The notes beneath the pieces are model-generated. The model saw nothing but the letters and a program-made list of their open reading frames with translations, was not told the origin of the DNA and made no database searches. The translations under genes were made by a program, and so were the position numbers. From assembly GCA_041905405.1 (NCBI GenBank), contig JAYRLC010000018.1, forward strand, positions 8,833-72,832: a stretch of DNA of 64,000 nt, in the 5' to 3' direction. This DNA is from RAM1 sp041905405 (GTDB lineage: Bacteria > Pseudomonadota > Gammaproteobacteria > Burkholderiales > Burkholderiaceae_C). Below are positions 7,108 to 15,678 of this stretch, in pieces (within the stretch, counting starts at the first letter, position 1; each line of letters opens with the position of its first letter).

Positions 7108-8688
7108 TTACTTCTTGATGCTGATCCACTTGTAGGGCATGAAGTTGTCCGCGAGCTGGACAAGCTCCACCTTCTTGGACAGGCCCCAGGCCAGTGCCTG
7201 CTGGTGCAGCGGCAGGTGGCCGATGTCGGCGGAATGGATGTCGAAGGCTTCCTTGATCATCGCCGCGCGCTTGGCCTTGTCGGTCTCGGACTGGATGGCC
7301 TTGGTGAGCTGATCCACCTTGGGGTTGCAATAGCTGCCCAGGTTGAACTGGCCCGCACCCTTGTCGTCCACGCAGGCCATCAGGGCGTTGAGCGCGTTGT
7401 GCGCGTCATAGGTACCCGGCGTCCAGCCCAGCATGTAGAAGCTGGTGTCGCGGCGCAGGATCTTGGGGAAGTACGTGCCCTTGGTCTCGGCCGCCAGGTT
7501 GATCTTGACGCCGATGCGCGAAAGGTTGGCGGCCACGGTCTGGCAGATCCGCGCGTCGTTGACGTAGCGGTCGTTCGGGCAGTTCATGGTCACTTCAAAG
7601 CCGTTGGGGTAGCCGGCATCGGCCAGCAGCTTCTTGGCGCCGTCCGGGTCATAGGCCAGACGCTTGTTCTGCTCGGCCGTGAAGCCGTTGATGCCGGGCC
7701 CCACCATCAGCGCCGTGGGCTTTGAGGCGTTGCGCATCACGGTCTTCTGAATGCCGTCAATGTCGATGGCCTGGTAGAAGGCCTGGCGCACACGCTTGTC
7801 CTTGAACGGGTTCTTGCCCTTCACGTTCGAGTAGAGCAGCTCGTCACGCTTCTGGTCCATGCCCAGGAAAATCGTGCGAAGCTCGGGACCAGCCAACACA
7901 CGGGCGTTGGCCGAGCCGTTGATGCGGTCGATATCCTGCACGGGCACCGGCTCCATGACATCCACTTCACCCGACAGCAGCGCGGCCACGCGTGTGGCAT
8001 CGTTGCCGATCGGCGTGAAGATGACTTCGCTCACGTTTCCGTCGATCTTGCCCCAGTAGTTGCCGTTGCGCACGAAGGTGGTGCGCACGTTAGGCTGGCG
8101 CTCACGCAGGCGATACGGGCCGGTGCCGTTGGCACGGAACGACGCGGCGTTCTCCACGCCCTTGCGGCGGTCCACCGGGCGCGTGGCCTGGTTGGTCTCG
8201 CACCACTTCTTGCTCATGATGTAGACCAGCGAAATCACATCCGGCAGGATGGGGAACGGTGCCTTGGTTTCGATCTCGACCGTGTAGTCGTTGATCTTGC
8301 GCACTTCCTTGAAGTCGTTGGTGTAGCTCTTCATGTCGGAGCCTTCCACCTGGGTGCGCGCGAACGAGAACAGCACGTCGTCGGCGTTGAACGGCGTGCC
8401 GTCATGGAACAGCACGCCCTTGCGCAGTTCAAAACGCCAAACGGTGGGCGAGGTCTGCTTCCACGACGTGGCCAGCGCGGGCGCCAGGCTCAGGTCCTTG
8501 TTGCGGCCCACCAGTGGCTCGTACACGTTGCCGGTGACCGTCAATTGAAGCGACTCGTTCAGTGAGTGCGGGTCCATCGACAGCGAGTCGCCCTGGTTGG
8601 CGATGCGCACGGTTTGCGCGGACGCCACGCCGGCGGCGGCCATGGCGCAGATCACGGCGGCCTGAATCAGATTGCGTTTGAGTTTCAT
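7108..8688 (-). CDS. Peptide-type ABC transporter substrate-binding protein, first paralogue
   Basis: A 526-residue periplasmic binding protein of the DppA/OppA family (SBP_bac_5). The signal peptide covers about residues 1-26 (ending AGVASAQ). Typical features are LVGRNKDLSLAPALATSWK near residue 65, the FHDGTPFNADDVLFSF motif, and C-terminal LPLHQQALAWG. The ATG at 8688 follows AAGGAG. The open frame continues further upstream, but that part overlaps the amidohydrolase gene and is not protein-like. It is clearly paralogous to the binding protein at 11081-12658. Confidence 0.93.
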   Translation of the reverse strand: MKLKRNLIQAAVICAMAAAGVASAQTVRIANQGDSLSMDPHSLNESLQLTVTGNVYEPLVGRNKDLSLAPALATSWKQTSPTVWRFELRKGVLFHDGTPFNADDVLFSFARTQVEGSDMKSYTNDFKEVRKINDYTVEIETKAPFPILPDVISLVYIMSKKWCETNQATRPVDRRKGVENAASFRANGTGPYRLRERQPNVRTTFVRNGNYWGKIDGNVSEVIFTPIGNDATRVAALLSGEVDVMEPVPVQDIDRINGSANARVLAGPELRTIFLGMDQKRDELLYSNVKGKNPFKDKRVRQAFYQAIDIDGIQKTVMRNASKPTALMVGPGINGFTAEQNKRLAYDPDGAKKLLADAGYPNGFEVTMNCPNDRYVNDARICQTVAANLSRIGVKINLAAETKGTYFPKILRRDTSFYMLGWTPGTYDAHNALNALMACVDDKGAGQFNLGSYCNPKVDQLTKAIQSETDKAKRAAMIKEAFDIHSADIGHLPLHQQALAWGLSKKVELVQLADNFMPYKWISIKK

Positions 8689-8734
8689 CTTGGACTCCTT
8701 GTGGACGGGATGACGAGGGGAAAATGAATGACGA

Positions 8735-9964
8735 TCACGCCAGCGGCATGGACTGCTCAACCAGGCCCGCATGCAGCGCGGAACCCAATGGCAGGATGTC
8801 GTCGTTGAAGTCGTAGCGGCTGTTGTGCAGGAAGCAGCTGCCTTCGCCGCCCTGCCCGATGCGCAGGTACGCGCCCGGCTTGACCTGCAACATGAAGGAA
8901 AAATCCTCGGCGCCCATGCTGGGCTCCATGTCGCGCACGACATGGTCCTCGCCCACCAGCGACTGCGCCACGTCGGCGGCGAACTGCGCCTCGCGCGGCG
9001 AATTGACCGTGGCCGGGTAGATGCGCTCGTAGCGGACGCTGGCCGTCGCGCCGAAGGCCAGCGCCACGGCGCTGCACAGCTCATTCAGACGGCGCTCGAC
9101 CAGGTCCTGCACCTCGGGGTTGAAGGTGCGCACAGTGCCCACCAGCGCCGCCTTGCCGGGCACCACGCTCATGGCGCCCAGGTCGCCCGCCTGCATGGCA
9201 CACAGGCTGATGACCGCGCCTTCCACGGGACGCACGTTGCGCGACACGATGCTCTGCACCGCGGTGATGATGTGACCGGCCACCAGCACAGGGTCCACCG
9301 TGAGGTAAGCGTGCGCGCCGTGGCCGCCCTTGCCCGTGATCTCGATGGTGATGCGGTCCGCGGCAGCCATCATGGCTCCCGGGTTCAGCCCCACGGTGCC
9401 CGGGCGCATGCCGGGCCAGTTGTGCATGGCATAGACGGCGTTGACGGGGAAACGGTCGAACAGGCCATCCTCGATCATGGCCTTGGCGCCGGCAAAGCCT
9501 TCTTCGCCGGGCTGGAAGACCAGCACGGCCGTGCCGTCGAAGTTGCGGGTCTCGGCCAGATAGCGCGCTGCGCCGACCAGCATCGTCACATGGCCGTCAT
9601 GACCACAGCCGTGCATCATGCCCGTGCGCGACGAGCGCCAGGCAAAGTCGTTGTGCTCGGTCATCGGCAACGCGTCCATGTCGGCGCGCAGGCCGATCAT
9701 GCGGCCACTGGCTGTCTGGCGGCCGCGAATGACTGCGACGACGCCGGTCTTGCCGATGCCTTCATGGATCTCGTCCACACCGCACAGCTTGAGCGACTCC
9801 TTGATGCGGCCCGCCGTGTACACCTCTTCGAAGCCCAGCTCGGGATGCGCGTGCAGGTCGCGGCGCAGGGCCGTGAGCTCGGGGTGGAACTGCGCGATGT
9901 GCGCGAACGCGCGGCCATTGGCCTTCAGCCGCGCGGGCACGACCGGGGAAACGGGCGCCAGCAT
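8735..9964 (-). CDS. M20 family amidohydrolase (hippurate hydrolase-like)
   Basis: A 409-residue metal-dependent hydrolase of N-acyl or N-aroyl amino acids or small peptides. It has no signal peptide, so it is probably cytoplasmic. It shows the family motifs HAHPELGFEE, GLRADMDALP, MHGCGHDGH (metal ligands), MHNWPG and GAEDFSFML. Its start overlaps the permease stop by one base (TGATG), so it is coexpressed with the transporter. The likely logic is import of an acylated amino acid or peptide followed by hydrolysis. The exact substrate is not known. Confidence 0.9.
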   Translation of the reverse strand: MLAPVSPVVPARLKANGRAFAHIAQFHPELTALRRDLHAHPELGFEEVYTAGRIKESLKLCGVDEIHEGIGKTGVVAVIRGRQTASGRMIGLRADMDALPMTEHNDFAWRSSRTGMMHGCGHDGHVTMLVGAARYLAETRNFDGTAVLVFQPGEEGFAGAKAMIEDGLFDRFPVNAVYAMHNWPGMRPGTVGLNPGAMMAAADRITIEITGKGGHGAHAYLTVDPVLVAGHIITAVQSIVSRNVRPVEGAVISLCAMQAGDLGAMSVVPGKAALVGTVRTFNPEVQDLVERRLNELCSAVALAFGATASVRYERIYPATVNSPREAQFAADVAQSLVGEDHVVRDMEPSMGAEDFSFMLQVKPGAYLRIGQGGEGSCFLHNSRYDFNDDILPLGSALHAGLVEQSMPLA

Positions 9965-10944
9965 CAGTGCCCTCCCGCCTTGCCCAGGCGCAGGCGCGGG
10001 TCGACGGCGAAATACAGCAGGTCAACGATGAGATTGATGATCACGAAGATCAGCGCGATCAGGCACAGATACGCCGCCATCACGGGAATGTCGGCGAATG
10101 TGACGGCCTGGATGAACAGCAGCCCCATGCCGGGCCACTGGAACACGGTTTCGGTGATGATGGCAAAGGCGATCAGGCCGCCAAGCTGCAGACCCGTGAT
10201 GGTCATGACGGGCACCAGCGTGTTTTTCAGTGCGTGGCCAAAATGGATGGCGCGGTTGGACAGGCCCCGCGCGCGCGCGAACTTGATGTAGTCGGTGCGC
10301 AGAACCTCCAGCATTTCGGCGCGCACCAGCCGCATGATCAGCGTGAGCTGGAAGATCGCCAGCGTCACGGCCGGCAGCACGATGTGATGCCAGCCCTTGG
10401 CCTTGAGCAGGCCGGTGGTCCACCAGCCGATCTGCATCGTCTCGCCCCGACCGAAACTCGGGAACCAGCCCAGGCCCACCGCAAACACCAGGATCAGCAG
10501 GATGCCGATCAGGAACGTGGGCAGCGACACGCCCAGCAGCGAGATCGTCATGAACACCTGGCTCAGGAAGCTGCCCCGGCGCAGAGCGGAATACACCCCC
10601 ATCGGAATGCCGATGACCAGCGCCATCAGGGCGGCGACCAGCGCCAGCTCCAGCGTAGCGGGGAAGCGCTCGGCAATCAGGCGCGACACCTTTGCGCCTT
10701 GACGCAGGCTCAGGCCGAACTCGCCCTGGGCCGCGTTGACGAGGAAGTGCCAGAACTGCACGAAGAACGGCTTGTCCAGGCCCAATGCAGAACGCAGCTC
10801 GCGGATCTGTTCGGGCGTGGCGTCCTGGCCCAGCAGGAACACGACCGGATCGCCGACGTACTGAAAAAGCAGGAATGCAATGAAGGCGACCGTGACCATC
10901 ACGATCACGGCCTGGATAAGACGACGCAGGATGAAGGCGAACAT
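9964..10944 (-). CDS. Peptide-type ABC transporter permease (DppB class)
   Basis: A 326-residue inner-membrane permease with an N-terminal helix (FILRRLIQAVIVMVTVAFIA), a periplasmic loop with LGLDKPFFVQFWHFL, and the coupling motif YIKFARARGLSNRAIHFGHA. The C-terminus YFAVDPRLRLGKAG is typical of DppB. It is the first gene after the second binding-protein gene, with a 136-base gap that holds a hairpin and a sigma-54-like promoter. The ribosome-binding site is weak. Confidence 0.93.
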   Translation of the reverse strand: MFAFILRRLIQAVIVMVTVAFIAFLLFQYVGDPVVFLLGQDATPEQIRELRSALGLDKPFFVQFWHFLVNAAQGEFGLSLRQGAKVSRLIAERFPATLELALVAALMALVIGIPMGVYSALRRGSFLSQVFMTISLLGVSLPTFLIGILLILVFAVGLGWFPSFGRGETMQIGWWTTGLLKAKGWHHIVLPAVTLAIFQLTLIMRLVRAEMLEVLRTDYIKFARARGLSNRAIHFGHALKNTLVPVMTITGLQLGGLIAFAIITETVFQWPGMGLLFIQAVTFADIPVMAAYLCLIALIFVIINLIVDLLYFAVDPRLRLGKAGGH

Positions 10945-10979
10945 TCGGATTACGCTGACGGGATGGGCGATGCTAGCAG

Positions 10980-10995
10980 CGCAATTGCCATGCCA
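10980..10995 (-). promoter_or_regulatory. Sigma-54-like promoter of the permease operon
   Basis: On the minus strand TGGCATGGCAATTGCG matches the sigma-54 consensus TGGCAYR-N4-TTGCW at every fixed position except the last, with exact GG/GC spacing. The predicted start site is about 25-30 bases before the permease ATG. RpoN promoters need an enhancer-binding activator, and none is encoded nearby. Confidence 0.55.
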
Positions 10996-11040
10996 GCACA
11001 GGGATTTCCTTTAGGTTTAAAGAAAATAATGCGCCATGAA

Positions 11041-11065
11041 AGAGGGCCGCCTGTCACGGCCCTCT
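11041..11065 (-). terminator. Hairpin after second binding-protein gene
   Basis: The arms AGAGGGCCG and CGGCCCTCT pair perfectly around a seven-base loop, 16 bases past the stop codon of the binding-protein gene, followed by a short TTC. It is either a weak intrinsic terminator or a 3' stabiliser that partly separates this gene from the permease operon. Confidence 0.55.
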
Positions 11066-11080
11066 TCCAGAGTCGCCCGG

Positions 11081-12658
11081 TCAGTTGACCTTGATCAGGC
11101 GCCAGTCCAGACGGTTGTCGGCGCGGTGCACGACGTCCACATTCTTCTTCAGCGCCCAGGGAATGATCTGGTTGTGCAGCGGAATGTGCGACACGGTGTC
11201 GTTGGACAGCTGCAGGCCTTCGGTCAGCAGGCGGTTGCGCACCGGCAGGTCGGTCTCGGTCTTGATCCGGTCCACCACATAGTCCATGCGCTGGTTGCTG
11301 TAGCGGCCCACGTTGTAGTTGCCGTCGCCGCCCGTACCCACGGTGCGCGTGAGCGACTGCAGGCTGTACAGCGAATCGAACGTCGGCACGCCCCAGCCCA
11401 GCATGTAGATGCTGGCTTCATAGCGCTGGATCATCGGGAAGTACGTCACCAGCGGCAGCGTGCGCAGCTTGGCGCGCACACCGACCTTGGCCCACATGGC
11501 GGTCACGGCCTGGCAGATTTCCTCGTCGTTGATGTAACGGTTATTGGGGCAGGCGAAGTCAACCTCGAAGCCCTGCGGATAGCCGGCATCGGCCAGCAGC
11601 TTCCGGGCGGCGTCCTGGCTGTAGGGGAAGCGCTTGTGCACGGCTTCGGTCCAGCCGGCCACCTGCGGCGCCACGAGCGTGCCGGTGGGCTGGCTCAGGC
11701 CGCGCATCGTCACCTTGTGCAGGCTGTCGCTGTCGATGGCCTGGTACAGCGCCATGCGGACCTTCACGTCCTTCAGCGGGTTCTTGCCCTTGATGTTGGA
11801 ACCCGGCAGTTCATTGCGGAACTGGTCCATGCCGAAGAAGATGGTGCGGTTCTCGACGCCATCGATCACCTTCAGGTTCGGGTTGGCGCGCAGGCGGGCC
11901 AGATCCTGGGGGGTGGGGTCCAGCACGAAGTCAACTTCACCCGACAGCAGCGCGGCCACGCGCGTGGCTTCGGACTTGATCGGCGTGTAGATGATTTCAG
12001 TCACGTTGGAGTCGTTCTTGCCCCAGTAGTTGGGGTTCTTCACCAGCACCAGCTTCTGGTCGGGCTGCCATTCCTTGACCATGAACTGGCCCGTGCCCAT
12101 CGCATTGCGGTGCGCGAAAGTTTCGTCCTTGGTGCGGATGTCCTTGGGCTCGACCGACTTGTTCTTCTCGGCCCAGGCCTTGCTCATGATGCGCAGCTCG
12201 GTCAGCTGGTTCAGCAGCACCGGGTTGGGGCCCTTCATGATGAAGTCCACCGTAGAGTCGTTGACCTTCACGACACGATCGATGCCTTGCGTGTAGACGG
12301 CGTAGTTCGACGTCTTGGACATGGCGCGGGTGATGGAATAGACGACGTCGTCGGCCGTGAAGGGCGTGCCGTCGCTGAACTTCACGCCAGTGCGCAGGTT
12401 GAAGCGCACCTGCGTGGGGGACATCTCACGCCAGGACGTGGCGAGCTGCGCTTCGGGCTTGAACGTCTTGCTGTCGTAGTAGACCAACGAGTCGTACACC
12501 GCAGCGTGCACACCATTGCCCAGCGCATTGTTCTGCGAGTGGATATCCAGCGTCGGAATATCGCTGGCACTGGACCATTTGAACGTCTTCGCATGCGCGG
12601 GCGCGGCAGCGATGACAGCCAGGGCGGCAGCAGAAATGAGCGCGAGTTTGAGCTTCAT
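11081..12658 (-). CDS. Peptide-type ABC transporter substrate-binding protein, second paralogue
   Basis: A 525-residue periplasmic binding protein (SBP_bac_5) with a signal peptide ending AAAPAHA (about residues 1-23). The family motif is FSDGTPFTADDVVYSI. It shares whole stretches with the first paralogue, for example RTIFFGMDQ versus RTIFLGMDQ and KLLADAGYPQGFEV versus KLLADAGYPNGFEV, so it looks like a local duplication. AGAGGGTTCC precedes the ATG. It has its own sigma-54-like promoter. Two binding proteins probably widen substrate range for one membrane complex. Confidence 0.93.
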   Translation of the reverse strand: MKLKLALISAAALAVIAAAPAHAKTFKWSSASDIPTLDIHSQNNALGNGVHAAVYDSLVYYDSKTFKPEAQLATSWREMSPTQVRFNLRTGVKFSDGTPFTADDVVYSITRAMSKTSNYAVYTQGIDRVVKVNDSTVDFIMKGPNPVLLNQLTELRIMSKAWAEKNKSVEPKDIRTKDETFAHRNAMGTGQFMVKEWQPDQKLVLVKNPNYWGKNDSNVTEIIYTPIKSEATRVAALLSGEVDFVLDPTPQDLARLRANPNLKVIDGVENRTIFFGMDQFRNELPGSNIKGKNPLKDVKVRMALYQAIDSDSLHKVTMRGLSQPTGTLVAPQVAGWTEAVHKRFPYSQDAARKLLADAGYPQGFEVDFACPNNRYINDEEICQAVTAMWAKVGVRAKLRTLPLVTYFPMIQRYEASIYMLGWGVPTFDSLYSLQSLTRTVGTGGDGNYNVGRYSNQRMDYVVDRIKTETDLPVRNRLLTEGLQLSNDTVSHIPLHNQIIPWALKKNVDVVHRADNRLDWRLIKVN

Positions 12659-12690
12659 GGAACCCTCTTGGAATTGGAAAGCGCCGACTA

Positions 12691-12706
12691 TGCAGCATGC
12701 GTGCCT
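12691..12706 (-). promoter_or_regulatory. Sigma-54-like promoter of the second binding-protein gene
   Basis: AGGCACGCATGCTGCA on the minus strand matches TGGCACG-N4-TTGCW at all but two fixed positions and keeps the GG and GC spacing. The start site would fall about 20 bases before the ATG of the binding-protein gene. A second such match in the same operon raises the likelihood of RpoN control. Confidence 0.5.
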
Positions 12707-12766
12707 GCGGCGTCAAAAGGGGTTTCCCGCAAGCCCTGTAGCCCCGGGGACAGGGGCCCGCGCCTG

Positions 12767-13531
12767 TCAGCGCGCGCTGAGGCTCTGCTTCGCGCCAGGC
12801 AACTGCACAGGCCCGTACCAGGCGGCGGTGGACGACCGCGTGTTGTCGGTATCGGTCATGATGCCAATACCCACCAACGCCCCAGGGGCTTCGCCAAAAG
12901 CCTTTTCGTAGTCCGCCCGGATGTCGCGCTCATAGTCCAGCCAGCGGTTCAGCTTGTCGGGGCCCGACTCCACCACCAGCTTGCGGATGCGGTCGGTGCG
13001 CGGATTGACGATGACCGTGCCGGGTGCACGCCGGTTGCACCAGACATACATCAACGTTGCATAGGGCATCTCTTCGCCGGTCAGGGCCAGGGCCAGCTCC
13101 GAAAGCGCCAGATTGCGAGCCGACAGCCGGGAGCGGTCGCCCTCGAAGGCCAGCACGATCCGAACGGGAGAGTCGTCGGAATCCCGCAGCGCCATGTCTG
13201 CCTGTGCGATCAACTCGGGCACCTTCCAGGAGAACCGCACCTTGCCCAGATCCCCGGGCGCCACACGCACCGCCTTGCGCACCATGCTGGCTGACGAGAC
13301 CGAAGTCACGGCCATCGCGTCCCGTCCGTCCTTGCGGGTATAGGAAAAGCTGGAACTGGCCTTTCCAGGCAAGGCGTAGTGTCGCCACTGCCCATCCTGA
13401 AGCGCCGATTGCTGGGCCCAGGGCGTCGCCGCGAGATCGGACACGTGTTGGGTGCGGGGCACGGCAGAGCAGCCGACCAGCAGCGCCAGGCACAGGGCCA
13501 TTCCCATCCATCCAACAAAACGGCTTGTCAC
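12767..13531 (-). CDS. DUF3047 family lipoprotein
   Basis: A 254-residue protein with a lipoprotein signal peptide ending in the lipobox LLVGC, so it is probably anchored to a membrane facing the periplasm. The rest resembles DUF3047: VRFSWKVPELIAQADM, VRIVLAFEGDRSRLS, YVWCNRR and a C-terminal IGIMTDTDNT. The biochemical function of this family is unknown. The GTG at 13531 is preferred because GGAG lies about nine bases upstream and it gives a compact 21-residue signal. A TTG at 13549 is possible. It is a single gene between the transporter operon and the porin. Confidence 0.75.
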   Translation of the reverse strand: MTSRFVGWMGMALCLALLVGCSAVPRTQHVSDLAATPWAQQSALQDGQWRHYALPGKASSSFSYTRKDGRDAMAVTSVSSASMVRKAVRVAPGDLGKVRFSWKVPELIAQADMALRDSDDSPVRIVLAFEGDRSRLSARNLALSELALALTGEEMPYATLMYVWCNRRAPGTVIVNPRTDRIRKLVVESGPDKLNRWLDYERDIRADYEKAFGEAPGALVGIGIMTDTDNTRSSTAAWYGPVQLPGAKQSLSAR

Positions 13532-13576
13532 GCCCGGATACTCCAACAACAGGACCGCCCGAGAGGGCAGCTCCCA

Positions 13577-13605
13577 TAAAAAAGCCGCCCCAAGGGGCGG
13601 CTTTC
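13577..13605 (-). terminator. Intrinsic terminator of the porin gene
   Basis: On the minus strand the stem AGCCGCCCC / GGGGCGGCT closes a two-base TT apex (so the outer seven pairs form) and is followed by a run of six T. This is a strong Rho-independent terminator about 40 bases past the porin stop codon. Confidence 0.9.
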
Positions 13606-13643
13606 AGGCTTCTTGCAAAGCTGGCACAAGGCCAGCCCGGCAA

Positions 13644-14723
13644 TTAGAAGCTGTGACGGATACCGAAGTCGTAGCCGGTCGACTTGTTGTTGACAGCCGT
13701 GACGGCGCCGTTCAGAGCTTGGGCAGCGCCACCGCTGTTGCTCACGCGAGCAAACGTGGTGTACAGAGCCGTACGCTTGGACAGGTTGTGCACGTAGCCG
13801 ATGGCGTACTTGTTGGTACGGGCGCTCACAGCAGCGTTGTTCTTGCTGCGCGAGTAAGCCAGACGGATTTCACCAGCGCCCATGGGGATCAGGCCGCCGA
13901 TCAGGTAGCCGGTCTGGGTCACGTTGGCCGGGGCCGACACGCGGTCACGGTTGTAGTGAGCCATGACCTTGGCAACGCCGAAGTCATACTGACCGCCGAT
14001 GTTGGTGGTCTTGACGTCGCCGGTGGCGTAGTTGGTGCTGGAGAAAGCCAGAGCAACGTTGACCGGGCCAGCAGCGTAGCCCAGGCGCAGGCCAGCGCCC
14101 TTGCCGTCGTCTTCCGTGGCAGCGCCGGTCTGGTTGTTTTCGCCCAGGTAGTACTGGACTTGGCCGTAGAAGCCGCCCAGATCGCGGGGCAGGAAGTAGC
14201 CCATGCTGTTGGAAGCGCGGACGGTGACGGGGCCACCCAGGCTGGAGTTCAGGGTCTGGGTCGTGCCCACGCCGTTCGTGACGAACGGATCAAACACGGT
14301 CAGGTTCCAGAATTGGGGGGTGTAGTCACGGCCCAGGCGGATTTCGCCGAAGCCACCAGCCAGGCTGACCGTCGAACGACGGTTGAAGGTCAGGCCTTGA
14401 CCGCCACCGATACCAGCCACGGCGCCGCCGGTAGCTTGGTTGTTGGTGTTGGTTGCAGCGCCACGGCCGTCGTCGTTCGTCACACCGGCTTCCAGCCAGA
14501 AGGAAGCGGACAGGCCACCACCCAGGTCTTCCGTGCCACGGAAGCCCAGACGGCTGGAGTTGTAGCCCGAGTTGCCCAGTTGGGTCTTGTCGGAAGAACC
14601 GGCGCCGCTGCCGTTGCCGACTTTCAGCGTGGCATCAACGATACCGAACAGGGTGACGGAAGATTGGGCAGAAGCCACGCCGGCGGTCGCCAGCACGGCC
14701 AGAGCAATCAGGGACTTTTTCAT
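13644..14723 (-). CDS. Gram-negative porin (Burkholderiales trimeric type)
   Basis: A 359-residue outer-membrane general-diffusion porin. The signal peptide MKKSLIALAVLATAGVASA is followed by the family start QSSVTLFGIVDA. The internal RLGFRGTEDLGGGLSASF is diagnostic, and the C-terminus YDFGIRHSF ends in Phe as required for BAM-dependent assembly. The ATG at 14723 follows GGAGAAACTTGCA. An in-frame ATG 15 bases upstream lacks this spacing. Codon use is strongly biased, as expected for an abundant protein. It is followed by a strong terminator and preceded by a long untranslated leader. Confidence 0.95.
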   Translation of the reverse strand: MKKSLIALAVLATAGVASAQSSVTLFGIVDATLKVGNGSGAGSSDKTQLGNSGYNSSRLGFRGTEDLGGGLSASFWLEAGVTNDDGRGAATNTNNQATGGAVAGIGGGQGLTFNRRSTVSLAGGFGEIRLGRDYTPQFWNLTVFDPFVTNGVGTTQTLNSSLGGPVTVRASNSMGYFLPRDLGGFYGQVQYYLGENNQTGAATEDDGKGAGLRLGYAAGPVNVALAFSSTNYATGDVKTTNIGGQYDFGVAKVMAHYNRDRVSAPANVTQTGYLIGGLIPMGAGEIRLAYSRSKNNAAVSARTNKYAIGYVHNLSKRTALYTTFARVSNSGGAAQALNGAVTAVNNKSTGYDFGIRHSF

Positions 14724-14898
14724 TGCAAGTTTCTCCAAGGTTAAACATAGGGCTCCGGTTCGACAGGCTCATCTCTGCATGCGGGCACACAAAATGCTCC
14801 CACCGGATCCCCGGGCCAACCTCCTTTTGGGAAGTTGGGTGTATTGCAACAGAGCAGGCTTTCTTTCGCAAAGCTTTTAGCCCCGGCCGCCCGGTTTC

Positions 14899-14914
14899 GT
14901 TGCACCCCTGCAAC
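14899..14914. promoter_or_regulatory. GTTGCA/TGCAAC palindrome in the porin-coq7 gap
   Basis: GTTGCA-CCCC-TGCAAC is a perfect 6-bp inverted repeat in the 307-base divergent region between the porin and coq7. It is followed 25 bases on by a second palindrome. The gap holds no gene. These may be regulator sites or small hairpins in the porin leader. Confidence 0.35.
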
Positions 14915-14939
14915 AGCCTTATGGCGCGCCGTTGATCGA

Positions 14940-14954
14940 GCGCAACAGTTGCGC
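14940..14954. promoter_or_regulatory. GCGCAAC-A-GTTGCGC palindrome in the porin-coq7 gap
   Basis: This is a perfect 7-bp inverted repeat around a single central base, about 77 bases upstream of the coq7 start. It shares the GTTGC/GCAAC half-site with the neighbouring palindrome. It is a candidate operator, with no regulator assigned. Confidence 0.35.
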
Positions 14955-15030
14955 GCGGCGTTGAATTGCGCTAAGGCAGCCGGGGGCGCCAGCCCCCTCA
15001 GGCGCGCCCGCTGGGGGTAAGCTTTGGCGC

Positions 15031-15648
15031 ATGGACAAGCTTCTGACTGCGGCCGATGCCGCCTTGCGCACTTTGTTCGCACCCGCTCGGGCGGCGCGCC
15101 CCTGCCCCGTCGTGCCGGCGGATGAAACCCGTCTGGACGCAGGGGAACGCCGCCTGGCCGCCGCGCTCATGCGGGTCAACCATGTGGGCGAGGTATGCGC
15201 CCAGGCGCTTTACACCGCGCAGGCGGCGGCCACATCCAACCCCCGTTTGCGGGACCACTTCCTTCAGGCGGCCCACGAGGAGACAGACCATCTGGCCTGG
15301 ACCCGTGCGCGTCTTGACGAACTGGGTTCGCGCCCTTCATTGCTCAACCCCCTGTGGTATGCGGGCGCCTTCAGCCTGGGCCTCCTGGCGGGACGAATGG
15401 GTGATGCCGTCAGCCTGGGGTTTGTGGTGGAAACCGAACGGCAGGTCGAAGCCCATCTTCAGAGCCACCTGCAGCGCCTGCCCGCACAGGATCATGCATC
15501 GCGCGCCATCGTGGTGCAGATGAAAGACGACGAAGCCGCTCATGCGGATCAGGCGATGGCGGCCGGCGCCGTCGAACTGCCCGCCCCGGTCAAGGGCCTG
15601 ATGGCCGCGGCGGCGCGCGTCATGACCACCACCGCGCACTACGTTTGA
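15031..15648 (+). CDS. coq7: Ubiquinone biosynthesis hydroxylase Coq7
   Basis: A 205-residue membrane-associated di-iron monooxygenase for the late hydroxylation of demethoxyubiquinol. Iron ligands appear in RVNHVGEVCAQALY (Glu), HEETDHLAW (E..H), and C-terminal Glu/His in VVQMKDDEAAHADQA. The central hydrophobic stretch WYAGAFSLGLLAGRMGDAVS matches the family. The length is normal for the betaproteobacterial form. It is convergent with the OsmC-like gene, with a GC-rich palindrome between them. Confidence 0.94.
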   Translation: MDKLLTAADAALRTLFAPARAARPCPVVPADETRLDAGERRLAAALMRVNHVGEVCAQALYTAQAAATSNPRLRDHFLQAAHEETDHLAWTRARLDELGSRPSLLNPLWYAGAFSLGLLAGRMGDAVSLGFVVETERQVEAHLQSHLQRLPAQDHASRAIVVQMKDDEAAHADQAMAAGAVELPAPVKGLMAAAARVMTTTAHYV

Positions 15649-15654
15649 TTGACC

Positions 15655-15674
15655 GGCCTGGCCGCGGCCAGGCC
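15655..15674. terminator. GC-rich palindrome between convergent coq7 and OsmC genes
   Basis: GGCCTGGCCG followed directly by CGGCCAGGCC is a perfect 20-base palindrome filling most of the 30-base gap between two convergent genes. It lacks a T-run on either side, so a role as a bidirectional transcript end is plausible but weakly supported. Confidence 0.4.
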
Positions 15675-15678
15675 CGGC

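Noticed and set aside
5135..7135. Long plus-strand open frame opposite the ABC transporter genes
   Set aside because: It mirrors the minus-strand genes, has His/Arg/Gln-rich low-complexity protein, and no ribosome-binding site. It is an antisense artefact of G+C-rich codon bias. Similar long frames opposite zwf, ilvA, gspD-gspE, the cyclase, the RND pump and the transketolase were dropped for the same reason.
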